DNA of 27,770 bases from an uncultured Acetatifactor sp. (GCA_910586435.1 CAJUGT010000021.1:1-27770), one strand, 5' to 3'; positions 8,308-14,933 are shown, counted from the stretch's first letter. A program made the numbers and translations. The notes: generated from the letters alone by a model not told the origin.

Positions 8308-8461
8308 ACATTACTGCTCACTCGTCGATGCCGCAAGGCGTTTCGTGCGTTTTGGCATGATAACACAGGGCAGCTGAGCCCAAAATGGCTGCTTTTTTCC
8401 GTTTCTGTGTCCAAAGTCCTTTAAAAAGGGTGGTTACTGTGATTGGAGTGAACAGTAATGT
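8308..8461. repeat. Long imperfect inverted repeat with internal terminator
   Basis: ACATTACTGCTCACTC (8308-8323) and GAGTGAACAGTAATGT (8446-8461) are inverted copies matching at 15 of 16 positions and enclosing 122 bp. Within lies a plus-strand terminator at 8370-8398. A second internal dyad, TTACTG/CAGTAA, overlaps the right arm. No reading frame is contained, so this could be a small non-autonomous mobile element or a structured non-coding RNA. No target-site duplication is obvious at the edges. The surrounding 8200-8580 has no gene. Confidence 0.5.
8370..8398 (+). terminator. Rho-independent terminator-like hairpin
   Basis: GCAGC (8370-8374) pairs with GCTGC (8388-8392) and is followed at once by six T residues (8393-8398). 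G-U pairs could extend the stem. No plus-strand gene ends just upstream, so it terminates either an unseen short RNA or read-through. Confidence 0.5.
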
Positions 8462-8498
8462 GGCAACATTTTTGTTACGATTAATCATATACTTTATG

Positions 8499-8527
8499 AT
8501 GACAAGTTGGTTAAAAAGTGATATAAT
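8499..8527 (+). promoter_or_regulatory. Sigma-A promoter driving the CAT relic/GNAT region
   Basis: ATGACA (8499-8504) and TATAAT (8522-8527) are separated by exactly 17 bp. A second overlapping possibility, TTGTTA-17-TATGAT, lies about 25 bp upstream. Transcription would run through the CAT relic and the 21-bp repeat into the GNAT gene at 9014. Confidence 0.55.
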
Positions 8528-8587
8528 CAGAGATGATTTTCAGTGTTCTCCATGTGTTAAGTAACTTACAATTATATTTTCCATTAA

Positions 8588-8755
8588 AAATCCGGCAAGA
8601 AAGATAATGTGCCCCTTTATTTGACCGGAGAAAATAGTATGAGAGAGGGCAGAATGATAATGCCTGTATCTGTGGGGGCGCATCATTCCTTTGTGGATGG
8701 ACAGTGTATCGGGAAATTTGTGGAGGAACTGCGGAAATTCAGAACGAATAATTGA
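8588..8755 (+). pseudogene. Chloramphenicol acetyltransferase-like C-terminal relic
   Basis: The frame following TAA 8585-8587 reads about 55 residues ending at TGA 8753-8755. It includes EGRMIMPVSVGAHHSFVDGQ followed by CIGKFVEELRKF. This matches the C-terminus of CAT family enzymes, where 'MPVxxxxHHAxxDG' carries the catalytic His and the final helix reads '(V/I)xxFxxxLxxL'. The N-terminal three quarters of the protein (normally about 215 residues) is missing, and no ribosome binding site precedes the internal ATGs. It is a 5'-deleted gene and inactive. Confidence 0.65.
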
Positions 8756-8758
8756 TAT

Positions 8759-8863
8759 TTATGAATGAATACTAGAAATTTATGAATGCAAATTAGAAAA
8801 TTATGAATGAATACTAGAAAATTATGAATGCATAATAGAAAGTTATGAATGCATATTAGAAAA
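8759..8863. repeat. 21-bp tandem repeat, five units
   Basis: Five head-to-tail units of exactly 21 bp begin at 8759, 8780, 8801, 8822 and 8843, with core TTATGAATG, then a variable CATA/AATA, then TTAGAAA or CTAGAAA. Units alternate between GAATGAATACTAG and GAATGCA variants. One plus frame reads a heptad Y-E-C-I-L-E-N, with TGA in units 1 and 3. The minus strand is open and reads the heptad HNFL(I/V)CI. The array begins 3 bp after the CAT relic stop. It is probably a minisatellite. Confidence 0.85.
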
Positions 8864-8912
8864 TGGGAAGAGGAATTCAAAGTCAGTATTTTGGCAGCAG
8901 GTTTTCAGAAGT

Positions 8913-9017
8913 ATGGGCATGAGAGGCGGACATTTGAATGGCAGAGCTGCGGCTGAAGTGATTAGCATTGTGTATGGGCAGTTCATTACAATAAACTCGG
9001 AGGTACATATGAAATGA
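8913..9017 (+). other. Small frame overlapping the GNAT start (34 codons)
   Basis: From ATG 8913 a frame of 34 codons, beginning MGMRGGHLNGRAAAEVISIV, ends at TGA 9015-9017. That stop overlaps the GNAT ATG (9014-9016) as ATGA. The same frame is open back to the TGA in unit 3 of the 21-bp repeat (68 codons). The overlap is typical of translational coupling, so this is either the tail of a lost upstream gene or a leader peptide. No family was recognised, and there is no clear ribosome binding site for the ATG at 8913. Confidence 0.3.
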
Positions 9018-9424
9018 ATGTGGAATATAAGACAGGGAAAGACCTGCCCTGTGAAGAGTTGTATCAATTATTTTTGGCAGTGGGCTGGGCCAAGGAAGAA
9101 ACGACGACGCAGGATATGATAGATCATTTTAATGTTGGTTTCCTGAATTCAACATTTGCATTCTCAGCATGGGTTGACGGAAAGTTGGTGGGATGTGTGA
9201 GAGTATTAAGCGACCTGCATTTTCGGTCGGTTATTCTTGATCTGGCCGTTTTGCCGGCCTTTCAGAAGCAAGGCATCGGAAGAGAACTGGTGCGAAGATG
9301 CAGGGCTGCCTGTGAGGGTTCGGAATGGCTGGTACAGACAGACAAGGCAAAAGGCTTTTATGAAAAAATAGGTTTTAAAGAGAATAAGGACTTTTTTTTA
9401 ACAATTCCTTCTAAATGGTTTTAG
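9014..9424 (+). CDS. GNAT family N-acetyltransferase
   Basis: A compact 136-residue GNAT enzyme, the length of the small single-domain members. Motif A is ILDLAVLPAFQKQGIGRELV, with the acetyl-CoA pyrophosphate loop QKQGIGR. The C-terminal part WLVQTDKAKGFYEKIGFKE is the 'FYxxxGF' block. The substrate is unknown. GGAGGT at 8999-9004 precedes ATG 9014 by 9 bp. The gene is intact while its neighbours (CAT relic, flagellin relic) are not. A perfect 8-bp hairpin just after the stop probably ends the transcript. Confidence 0.85.
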   Translation: MNVEYKTGKDLPCEELYQLFLAVGWAKEETTTQDMIDHFNVGFLNSTFAFSAWVDGKLVGCVRVLSDLHFRSVILDLAVLPAFQKQGIGRELVRRCRAACEGSEWLVQTDKAKGFYEKIGFKENKDFFLTIPSKWF

Positions 9425-9427
9425 TAC

Positions 9428-9455
9428 CCAATTGCATGAATTCTTGAGCAATTGG
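9428..9455 (+). terminator. Hairpin after the GNAT gene
   Basis: CCAATTGC (9428-9435) pairs perfectly with GCAATTGG (9448-9455) around a 12-nt loop, 3 bp after the stop codon. The T-tract is weak (ATTGTTCTC), so termination may be partial. Confidence 0.5.
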
Positions 9456-9469
9456 ATTGTTCTCACACC

Positions 9470-9775
9470 AGCACTGCTTTGTTGACAGTCAACGATATAC
9501 TGAATCGTATGACAGAACTGAAAAATTTCCCGTTTTGCTTTAAACACCATGGCTCTGGGGCTGTCCAGGGCAGGAACAAAGACCGTGAAGCATGCACTGG
9601 AGACTTTGGATTCCTTGGCAGCTGCAAACAATTATGTATACTCCAGACGTGTACTGTATGGCGCATACCAGAATCGACTGGAGTACACCTATAATAATCT
9701 ACAGAATACGGAAGCCGCCGATTCGCAGATAAGGGATACGGACATGGCAGCTAAGATGGTAAAGAAAGGCAGTCA
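9470..9775 (+). pseudogene. Flagellin gene relic
   Basis: Two frames carry flagellin pieces. About 9470-9523 reads ALLTVNDILNRMTEL, matching the conserved N-terminal flagellin block 'xVxDxLxRMxEL'. In another frame, 9549-9775 contains HALETLDSLAA, then GAYQNRLEYTYNNLQN, then AADSQIRDTDMAAKMVKK, the hallmark C-terminal block (GAxQNRLExTxxNL ... AESxIRDTDMAxEMV). Most of the central domain is missing and at least one frameshift separates the two parts. The gene cannot produce functional filament protein. It indicates that an ancestor carried flagellar genes or that flagellin DNA was captured here. The relic abuts the stop of the minus-strand kinase gene. Confidence 0.75.
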
Positions 9776-9779
9776 GTGC

Positions 9780-10295
9780 TTACAGTTCAATATCAACCTC
9801 GTAATTTTGGTCAATCAGAATGTATTCCGCTCCATATTTGCGGCACTGTTCTAACATTTGAGCGTTATCATTCCGCACCATTTCAAGTGTACAATATTCA
9901 TCGTCCCCCCGGTCTTCAATCAGGCTTGCGAATTTCCTTATATCATCAAAATGATTTTCGATATACTGCCCACTCATGACCAGGCAATAAAATCTTATGT
10001 TATCCTGATACTCTTTTTCAAAATCTTTAGCCCAGTCAAAGGGAATGTAACAGCCTTCCACGACAAGATTCTGGCCATTTTCAATGGCAGTCTTAATCAT
10101 TTCACAGACAATTGGCCATAGATAATCCGTTAAGGCTCCGTCGTCACTCATGGGGGTAAGTGTGGTATGTCCACTGCGAATGAGTCCCATTTTTAAGTGG
10201 TCTATGGAGAGATAGGGATATTTATATTTTTCAAGCAGCTTCTGCGCAAGAAGGGTTTTGCCCGTATGGGAGGCGCCCATAATTAAAACAATCAT
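9780..10295 (-). CDS. P-loop small-molecule kinase-like protein
   Basis: This 171-residue protein begins MIVLIMGASHTGKTLLAQKL, with Walker A GASHTGKT at residues 7-14. It continues with YLSIDHLKMGLI, an acidic residue at the end of strand 2 as in nucleoside, adenylate and shikimate-type kinases, and LVVEGCYIPFDWA, a Walker-B-like strand. The C-terminal YILIDQNY fits a P-loop kinase core strand. Relatives are annotated variously as adenylate kinase-like or 2-phosphoglycerate kinase-like; the substrate is not predictable. AAAGGAAAAC lies before the start codon, and a TATACT box on the minus strand around 10370-10380 could be the -10. The gene is intact and convergent with the flagellin relic. 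Confidence 0.75.
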   Translation of the reverse strand: MIVLIMGASHTGKTLLAQKLLEKYKYPYLSIDHLKMGLIRSGHTTLTPMSDDGALTDYLWPIVCEMIKTAIENGQNLVVEGCYIPFDWAKDFEKEYQDNIRFYCLVMSGQYIENHFDDIRKFASLIEDRGDDEYCTLEMVRNDNAQMLEQCRKYGAEYILIDQNYEVDIEL

Positions 10296-10421
10296 ATGAA
10301 GTTTTCCTTTCTTTGCGGGCTCTTTACGTCATAATTCATTGACTGCCGCAATCTGCCTTAATATGTAGTATAGTATATACACTGCTCTGGGAAATGGCAA
10401 GGAAATTATAAACAGATTTCG

Positions 10422-10450
10422 TTGAGAAAATGAGAAAAGTGTGATATGGT
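10422..10450 (+). promoter_or_regulatory. Promoter of the protein-kinase-like gene
   Basis: TTGAGA (10422-10427) and TATGGT (10445-10450) are separated by 17 bp. The coding start at 10493 follows a GA-rich ribosome binding site (GAGAGGAGAGAG). Confidence 0.5.
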
Positions 10451-10492
10451 AGTTGTATTACAGCCTGTCACCAAGAGAGGAGAGAGCCAGAC

Positions 10493-11029
10493 ATGAATGA
10501 TGCAATATATGTGAATGATAAAATGTATGTGGTCAAAAAATTATTGGGGAAGGGAAAGGGCGGATATTCGTACCTTGCGCAGATAGAGAACAGAGATGTT
10601 GTGGTGAAGCAAATACACCATGAGCCATGTTCTTATTATCAGTTTGGAGATAAAATGCAGGCAGAAATCAACGATTATAAGCGTCTGAAGGCCATTGGAA
10701 TTGCCCTGCCTGAAATGATAGATGTGGATTTGGAAACGGAAAGAATTGTCAAGGAATACATTGAGGGTGATACCGTATATGAGCTGGTATCAAAAGATAA
10801 ATTGCCGGAAGACTGTCTGCGCCAGGTAAGAGAAATGTGTCAATTGCTATACAAAGCAAAAACCAATATAGATTATTTCCCTACAAATTTTATTATGCAG
10901 GATGAGGTTTTGTATTATGTAGATTATGAGTGTAATGACTATATGGAAGAGTGGAATTTTGAAAATTGGGGCATAAAGTATTGGTCTAAAACGCCGGAAT
11001 TTTTAAAATATGTTGAGGAACATTCATAG
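10493..11029 (+). CDS. Small protein-kinase-like fold protein
   Basis: The 178 residues have the layout of a minimal eukaryotic-like kinase (Bud32/RIO-like). The glycine loop is LLGKGKGGYSYLA, the ATP-binding Lys is in DVVVKQI, and a hinge-like segment reads IVKEYIEGDTVYELV. A catalytic loop/metal region reads DYFPTNFIMQDEVLYYVDYE, where Asn of the 'xxxN' and Asp of VDYE stand for the HxDxxxxN and DFG elements. The canonical catalytic Asp before the loop is DYFPTN rather than HGDxxxxN. It is shorter than true protein kinases (about 250-300), so it may be a small-molecule kinase or pseudokinase. It is a monocistronic gene between two P-loop kinase genes. Confidence 0.65.
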   Translation: MNDAIYVNDKMYVVKKLLGKGKGGYSYLAQIENRDVVVKQIHHEPCSYYQFGDKMQAEINDYKRLKAIGIALPEMIDVDLETERIVKEYIEGDTVYELVSKDKLPEDCLRQVREMCQLLYKAKTNIDYFPTNFIMQDEVLYYVDYECNDYMEEWNFENWGIKYWSKTPEFLKYVEEHS

Positions 11030-11128
11030 ATGCCGGCGGGAGCGCAGGGGCATGGATTAATATTACAGTCAACAACTTAAGGTAGTGTCAAATGGGATAT
11101 GAAAAAACAGCAACGGACCGGACAGGCC

Positions 11129-11211
11129 CCGGGAGGATTTACTGACGCGTCTGCGGCAGGAAATTCTCCCGGATTCAGGGGGCTTGGGAGGCAAGCTGCG
11201 GAACTAAATGG
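11129..11211 (+). promoter_or_regulatory. Structured leader of the FlaR-like gene
   Basis: CCGGGAGGATTT (11129-11140) pairs with AAATTCTCCCGG (11161-11172) over 12 bp with one G-U pair around a 20-nt loop. Directly after it, 11173-11211 carries a module of TCAGGGG, GAGGCAAG and CTGCGGAACT. The same module recurs at 14677-14722 in the DUF4867 leader. There is no T-tract, so this is more likely a leader structure or dispersed repeat than a terminator. Confidence 0.5.
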
Positions 11212-11223
11212 GAGAGTTTTGTA

Positions 11224-11730
11224 ATGAAAAAAGTGATTGTCATAGGCAGCCCGGGAGCGGGGAAAAGTACTTTTTCGAGGAAATTACATCAGAAGACGGA
11301 GCTTACATTGTATCATCTTGATATGATCTGGCATCGGCCGGATAAAACCCATATCTCCAGAGAAGAATTTGATGCAAGGCTGGAAGAAATTTTACGAACT
11401 GACAGTTGGATAATAGACGGGAATTACGGAAGGACAATGGAGCGGCGCATGGTGTCCTGCGACACGGTATTTCTGCTGGATTACCCTTTGGAGGCATGTC
11501 TGGCAGGCGCTGAAGGACGTGTGGGGAATAAGCGGGAAGATATGCCCTGGATGGAGGAAAAACTGGATGAGGAATTCAGGCAGTTTATTTTGAATTTCCC
11601 CACTAAGGAGCTGCCGCAAATCTATCGGCTTTTGGAGCGGTATGGAGATGGACGGCAGGTGATTATTCTGCACTCTAGGCAAGAGGCGGAGGACTTTTTG
11701 ACAAGAAGAATTGATGGAAGAATAGGATAG
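11224..11730 (+). CDS. FlaR-like P-loop kinase (DNA topology modulation protein family)
   Basis: A 168-residue adenylate-kinase-like P-loop protein, full length for the family annotated as 'DNA topology modulation protein FlaR'. Walker A is GSPGAGKSTFSRKL at residues 8-21. TLYHLDMIWHRPDKTHISREEF is the highly characteristic 'LDxxxWxPxW' region, and DSWIIDGNYGRTMERRM is the 'WIxDGNY' block. VFLLDYPLEACL is the Walker-B-like strand. The LID-type Arg-rich region follows (GRVGNKREDMPW). The true enzymatic role is not established; the FlaR name comes from early work on flagellar gene expression. The start follows GGGAGAG. The stop codon is embedded in a strong terminator. Confidence 0.85.
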   Translation: MKKVIVIGSPGAGKSTFSRKLHQKTELTLYHLDMIWHRPDKTHISREEFDARLEEILRTDSWIIDGNYGRTMERRMVSCDTVFLLDYPLEACLAGAEGRVGNKREDMPWMEEKLDEEFRQFILNFPTKELPQIYRLLERYGDGRQVIILHSRQEAEDFLTRRIDGRIG

Positions 11731-11753
11731 CTGCGACGCTATCTTATTTTTTT
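11724..11753 (+). terminator. Rho-independent terminator after the FlaR-like gene
   Basis: GATAGC (11726-11731) pairs with GCTATC (11738-11743) around a 6-nt loop and extends by a G-U and an A-T pair. TTATTTTTTT follows (11744-11753). It overlaps the stop codon of the FlaR-like gene. Confidence 0.85.
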
Positions 11754-11945
11754 GCTTCTTTACCGTACATGAGCATTTATCCTTACGTAAATCTCTCACA
11801 CCAGCACTGCGTTGCCGTCAGCTAACTATGCCACCGCATCGCTTCCTTCCTAAGCTTCGTTCTGACAAGGCAAGCAAACACTGATTACTTCAAAATGAAT
11901 GCATGGGTGTACTGGCAAGCTATGAATAAGGACAGAAAATTGTTC

Positions 11946-11992
11946 TTGACTTTTGTACGAAATCATACTATAATGCGTAAGGTACGATTTCG
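11946..11992 (+). promoter_or_regulatory. marR operon promoter with overlapping operator
   Basis: TTGACT (11946-11951) and TATAAT (11969-11974) have a 17-bp spacer. GTACGAAATC (11955-11964) and GTACGATTTC (11982-11991) flank the -10. Their inner parts CGAAATC and GATTTCG are inverted repeats. This arrangement fits autorepression by the MarR protein encoded 46 bp further on. Confidence 0.75.
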
Positions 11993-12037
11993 GACAAAAA
12001 GGTTTTGCAAAACTGAACACAATAAAAGAGGTGACAT

Positions 12038-12541
12038 ATGCCAAAACGAATTTCCAAAGAAATGAAACGGTATAATTATCTGGTGGGCGAAATTGATGCT
12101 GTATATCATGAGGCATCTTTGAAGCTGGGACTTTCTGACAGCGCCATGAAGATTCTCTATGCCCTGTGTGACGCAGGGGAAGGATGTCTGCTTCAGGAGG
12201 TTTGTTTTTATACAGGACTCAGCAAACAGACCATAAATTCTGCCCTTCGGAAACTGGAAGAGGAAGGAATTCTATATTTGGAGCCCTATAACGCAAAATC
12301 CAAAAAGGTGTTTTTGACAGAGAAGGGAAGGAAACTGACAGAGAAAACGGCTTATCGCATTATTCAGGCGGAAAATGAAATATTTGAATCATGGAAAAAG
12401 GAAGATGTGGAACAATATCTGGACTTGACGGAAAATTATCTGCTTAGCTTAAAAAGAAAGGTCCAGGATATGAAATCGGTTGAAGCAGAAAACAGTGGGA
12501 TGGAAGGGCCGGAAACCGGGAGACAGACTCAAAACGGGTGA
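12038..12541 (+). CDS. MarR-family transcriptional regulator
   Basis: This 167-residue winged-helix regulator is preceded by AGAGGTGACAT. The recognition region reads GCLLQEVCFYTGLSKQTINSALRKLEEEGILYLE, and the wing reads KSKKVFLTEKGRKLTEK, the typical MarR 'D/K-R-x-x-x-x-L-T-x-x-G' strand. N- and C-terminal helices form the dimer interface. The last 25 residues (from about 143) are polar and unlike the family core. It is the first gene of an operon with a cytidylate-kinase-like gene and a MATE exporter, and an inverted repeat covers the operon's -10 box. The simplest reading is a MarR repressor released by a ligand that the exporter removes; the ligand is not known. Confidence 0.88.
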   Translation: MPKRISKEMKRYNYLVGEIDAVYHEASLKLGLSDSAMKILYALCDAGEGCLLQEVCFYTGLSKQTINSALRKLEEEGILYLEPYNAKSKKVFLTEKGRKLTEKTAYRIIQAENEIFESWKKEDVEQYLDLTENYLLSLKRKVQDMKSVEAENSGMEGPETGRQTQNG

Positions 12542-12648
12542 ACGAAAAGGAACTGGCATAGGAATAAAGGAAGAGCTGAACAGATGTGGAACATCAGAAA
12601 TGGTACAAAAATAGAACAAAAATAGAACAGAAACGGAGATATGAATAT

Positions 12649-13296
12649 ATGGTAAAAATCATTACAATCAGCCGTGAATTTGGAAGCGGCGGAAGAGAAC
12701 TTGGGAAACGTCTGGCAGATGTGATGGGATATGAGTATTATGACAGGGAAATTATTGCTGCCATAGCGGAAAATAAGGGTATGGATGAAGGCTATGTGGA
12801 GAAAATGCTGGAAAGCCAATCCTGGAAAAGCAGGGGGCTTCATTTCCGTAATTCTTTTTCCAGAACCATGACAATTGGCCAGACGGGGACGGATTTGCTG
12901 TTGGAGCAGAAGAAGGTAGTGGAAGAGATTGCCAAAGCGGGTAAAAACTGTGTGATTGTGGGAAGAAACGCAGATATACTCCTTGGCGGATATATGCCCT
13001 TTAAACTGTTTGTGTGCGCGGATATGGAGGCGAAGATACGGCGCTGTGTGGAGCGGGCGGAGGATGGCAAAGTATTGTCCCGAAAGGAGCTGGAACGGAA
13101 AATACGCCTGATTGATAAAGGAAGAATGGGAACTCGTGAAATTGTCACAGGCATTCCATGGGGGGAGAGGAGCGCGTACCATCTTGTTATAAATACATCA
13201 GGATGGGATATGAAGGAACTGACCCAATTGGCCGCAAAATTTGCGGAGACATGGTTTGAGAGGAGAGAAAATGATACAGTTATCGGATCACTTTAA
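12649..13296 (+). CDS. Cytidylate kinase-like family protein
   Basis: The protein is 215 residues from ATG 12649. The start was chosen because MVKIITISREFGSGGRELGK is the canonical N-terminus; the upstream GTG at 12586 would add a low-complexity, K/R-rich extension encoded by an 11-bp direct repeat (AAAAATAGAAC twice). The ISREFGSGGRELGKRLAD segment is the P-loop of the 'cytidylate kinase-like' (AAK13/CMPK2-like) family, then YYDREIIAAIAENKG, CVIVGRNADILL, and an Arg-rich LID region near residues 120-155. It would phosphorylate a nucleotide or related small molecule; relatives commonly sit beside transporters and the substrate is unclear. The 3' end overlaps the MATE start by 26 bp, so the two are co-translated. 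The ribosome binding site is weak (ACGGAGAT). Confidence 0.8.
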   Translation: MVKIITISREFGSGGRELGKRLADVMGYEYYDREIIAAIAENKGMDEGYVEKMLESQSWKSRGLHFRNSFSRTMTIGQTGTDLLLEQKKVVEEIAKAGKNCVIVGRNADILLGGYMPFKLFVCADMEAKIRRCVERAEDGKVLSRKELERKIRLIDKGRMGTREIVTGIPWGERSAYHLVINTSGWDMKELTQLAAKFAETWFERRENDTVIGSL

Positions 13297-14599
13297 TTAT
13301 AAACGTTTGCTGCGATTTACGTTTCCGTCCATTATAATGATGGTATTTACATCCATTTATGGTGTGGTGGACGGATTTTTTGTTTCAAATTTTGCCGGGA
13401 AGATACCTTTTGCCGCAATTAATTTCATAATGCCGGTATTGATGATATTAGGGTGTATCGGTTTTATGTTTGGCACGGGAGGAAGCGCGTTAATCTCTAA
13501 GACAATGGGAGAGGGAGACACAAAAAAAGCAAATGAGGTTTTTTCGCTGATAGTATATGTGTCCATTTTGCTTGGGATTCTTTTTGCGGTGCTGGGAGTC
13601 GCCTTTATTCGCCCCATTGCCATTTTGCTGGGGGCCAAGGGGGAAATGTTGGAGAATTGTGTGCTGTATGGAAGGATTATCCTGCCGGCCCTGCCGTTTT
13701 TTATTCTGCAATTTGAATTCCAGTGCCTTTTTGCCACGGCGGCGAAGCCGAATCTGGGCTTGTATATTACCGTGGCTTCCGGTGTTACCAATATGTTTTT
13801 GGATGCGTTGTTTGTTGGAGCATTTCGGTGGGGACTGGTGGGGGCGGCAGCAGCCACGGCGTTCAGCCAGTTTGTGGGAGGCATTTTGCCACTGATTTAT
13901 TTCGGCCGAAAGAATACCAGCCTGATTCGCCTTGTGAAGTGTAAGTTTGACGGAAAGGCGCTTCTTAAGACATGTACCAATGGCGCTTCGGAATTGATGA
14001 GCAATATATCCATGTCCATAGTAGGTATGCTGTACAATGCGCAATTGATGAAATATGCCGGGGAAGACGGCGTGGCTGCCTATGGTGTATTAATGTATGT
14101 GAGTATGATTTTTCAAGCCATATTTATTGGCTATGCCGTGGGCGCCGCACCGGTGGTGGGGTACCATTATGGGGCACAGAACCGGGAAGAACTGAAGGGG
14201 TTGTTAAAACAAAGCATGATATTGATTGGCCTTTTTTCCATTGTCATGTGCATAGCCGGTGAGACGCTGGGGGGGCCTCTGTCCAGACTTTATGTGGGAT
14301 ATGATGAAGAACTGCTTAAGATTACCATCCATGCCTTTGCCATATTCTCCATATCGTTTCTGTTTTCGGGGATTACCATATTTGGCTCCTCTTTCTTTAC
14401 AGCGCTGAATGACGGTTTGACATCCGCCTTAATTTCCTTCCTGCGTACTATGGTATTTCAGATTGCGGCGGTCATGGTGTTCCCCATACTTTGGGAGCTG
14501 GCCGGAATCTGGTGGTCCATTGTGGCGGCGGAGGTGATGGCAGTTATGGTGACAATTGTGTTGCTGTTTATGAAGAGAAAAAAATATCAGTATATATAA
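13271..14599 (+). CDS. MATE-family multidrug efflux transporter
   Basis: A 442-residue membrane protein with twelve predicted helices and a normal length for the MATE/NorM (DinF-related) superfamily. The start ATG 13271 follows GAGGAGAG and gives MIQLSDHFNYKRLLRFTFPS, the typical N-terminus with 'P-S-I' in helix 1. Characteristic features include GVVDGFFVSNFAG, FGTGGSALISKTMGEGD at the end of helix 2, and a matching second half beginning GASELMSNISMSIVGMLYN, with GYAVGAAPVVGYHYGA. Such proteins exchange Na+ or H+ for cationic drugs at the cytoplasmic membrane. The gene overlaps the cytidylate-kinase-like gene and is downstream of marR, so export is probably inducible. Confidence 0.9.
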   Translation: MIQLSDHFNYKRLLRFTFPSIIMMVFTSIYGVVDGFFVSNFAGKIPFAAINFIMPVLMILGCIGFMFGTGGSALISKTMGEGDTKKANEVFSLIVYVSILLGILFAVLGVAFIRPIAILLGAKGEMLENCVLYGRIILPALPFFILQFEFQCLFATAAKPNLGLYITVASGVTNMFLDALFVGAFRWGLVGAAAATAFSQFVGGILPLIYFGRKNTSLIRLVKCKFDGKALLKTCTNGASELMSNISMSIVGMLYNAQLMKYAGEDGVAAYGVLMYVSMIFQAIFIGYAVGAAPVVGYHYGAQNREELKGLLKQSMILIGLFSIVMCIAGETLGGPLSRLYVGYDEELLKITIHAFAIFSISFLFSGITIFGSSFFTALNDGLTSALISFLRTMVFQIAAVMVFPILWELAGIWWSIVAAEVMAVMVTIVLLFMKRKKYQYI

Positions 14600-14601
14600 T
14601 A

Positions 14602-14630
14602 TTGATTAATAGGAACATTCCATATATACT
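14602..14630 (+). promoter_or_regulatory. Promoter of the DUF4867 gene
   Basis: TTGATT (14602-14607) and TATACT (14625-14630) are separated by 17 bp and begin 3 bp after the MATE stop. The spacer contains the dyad GGAACATTCC. Transcription would start near 14637 and give a ~300-nt leader. Confidence 0.55.
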
Positions 14631-14639
14631 GTAATTAGG

Positions 14640-14933
14640 GTTTGCCCGCCATGGGCCGGAAGGGGGGAAGAGAGTCAGGGGACTGAGAGGCAAAGTGTGC
14701 TAAAGCACACTGCGGAACTGGAATAGTCCAGCTAAGAAATGTCAAGAGGATATTTAAAACGGTCTTGGAACGGGGGTGCAATGTATCTTTCAGACACAGA
14801 GAAGGGTTTTCAGACGCAAAAGCGGCTGAATAATCCTTCCCTCATAGGGGCACCGAAGTGCAGAGAGCGGAACAAGTTCCCACAAGTGGGACAAATCGCC
14901 ATAAATGGCGATTGGAATAGGAGGACATAATAT
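14640..14933 (+). repeat. Long structured leader of the DUF4867 gene, containing leader element copy 2
   Basis: This leader has three parts. 14677-14722 is a TCAGGGG/GAGGCAA/CTGCGGAACT module shared with the FlaR-like leader, here split by the hairpin AGTGTGC-TAAA-GCACACT (14694-14711). 14728-14870 is the element shared with the merR leader on the other strand. 14878-14912 holds two perfect hairpins absent from copy 1: TCCCAC/GTGGGA and ATCGCCAT/ATGGCGAT. It ends in GGAATAGGAGGAC, the ribosome binding site. A 63-codon frame (14739-14930) spans it, but its peptide is not conserved in copy 1. Confidence 0.6.

Larger units (their letters stand above)
9461..11810. repeat. 17-nt exact direct repeats flanking a 2.3-kb block
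   Basis: TCTCACACCAGCACTGC occurs at 9461-9477 and again at 11794-11810 in the same orientation. Similarity continues weakly beyond (TTG, then GTCA). The block between them holds the flagellin relic, two P-loop kinase genes and the protein-kinase-like gene. A chance 17-nt match in this length is unlikely. The repeats could mark an insertion, a duplication scar or two decayed copies of one element. Confidence 0.5.

Noticed and set aside
8683..8880. Minus-strand 65-residue protein over the 21-bp repeat
   Set aside because: The open frame results from the repeat composition, has no ribosome binding site, and lies antisense to the CAT relic.
14739..14930. 63-residue protein in the DUF4867 leader
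   Set aside because: There is no ribosome binding site. The homologous leader copy carries an indel that changes the frame, so the peptide is not conserved.
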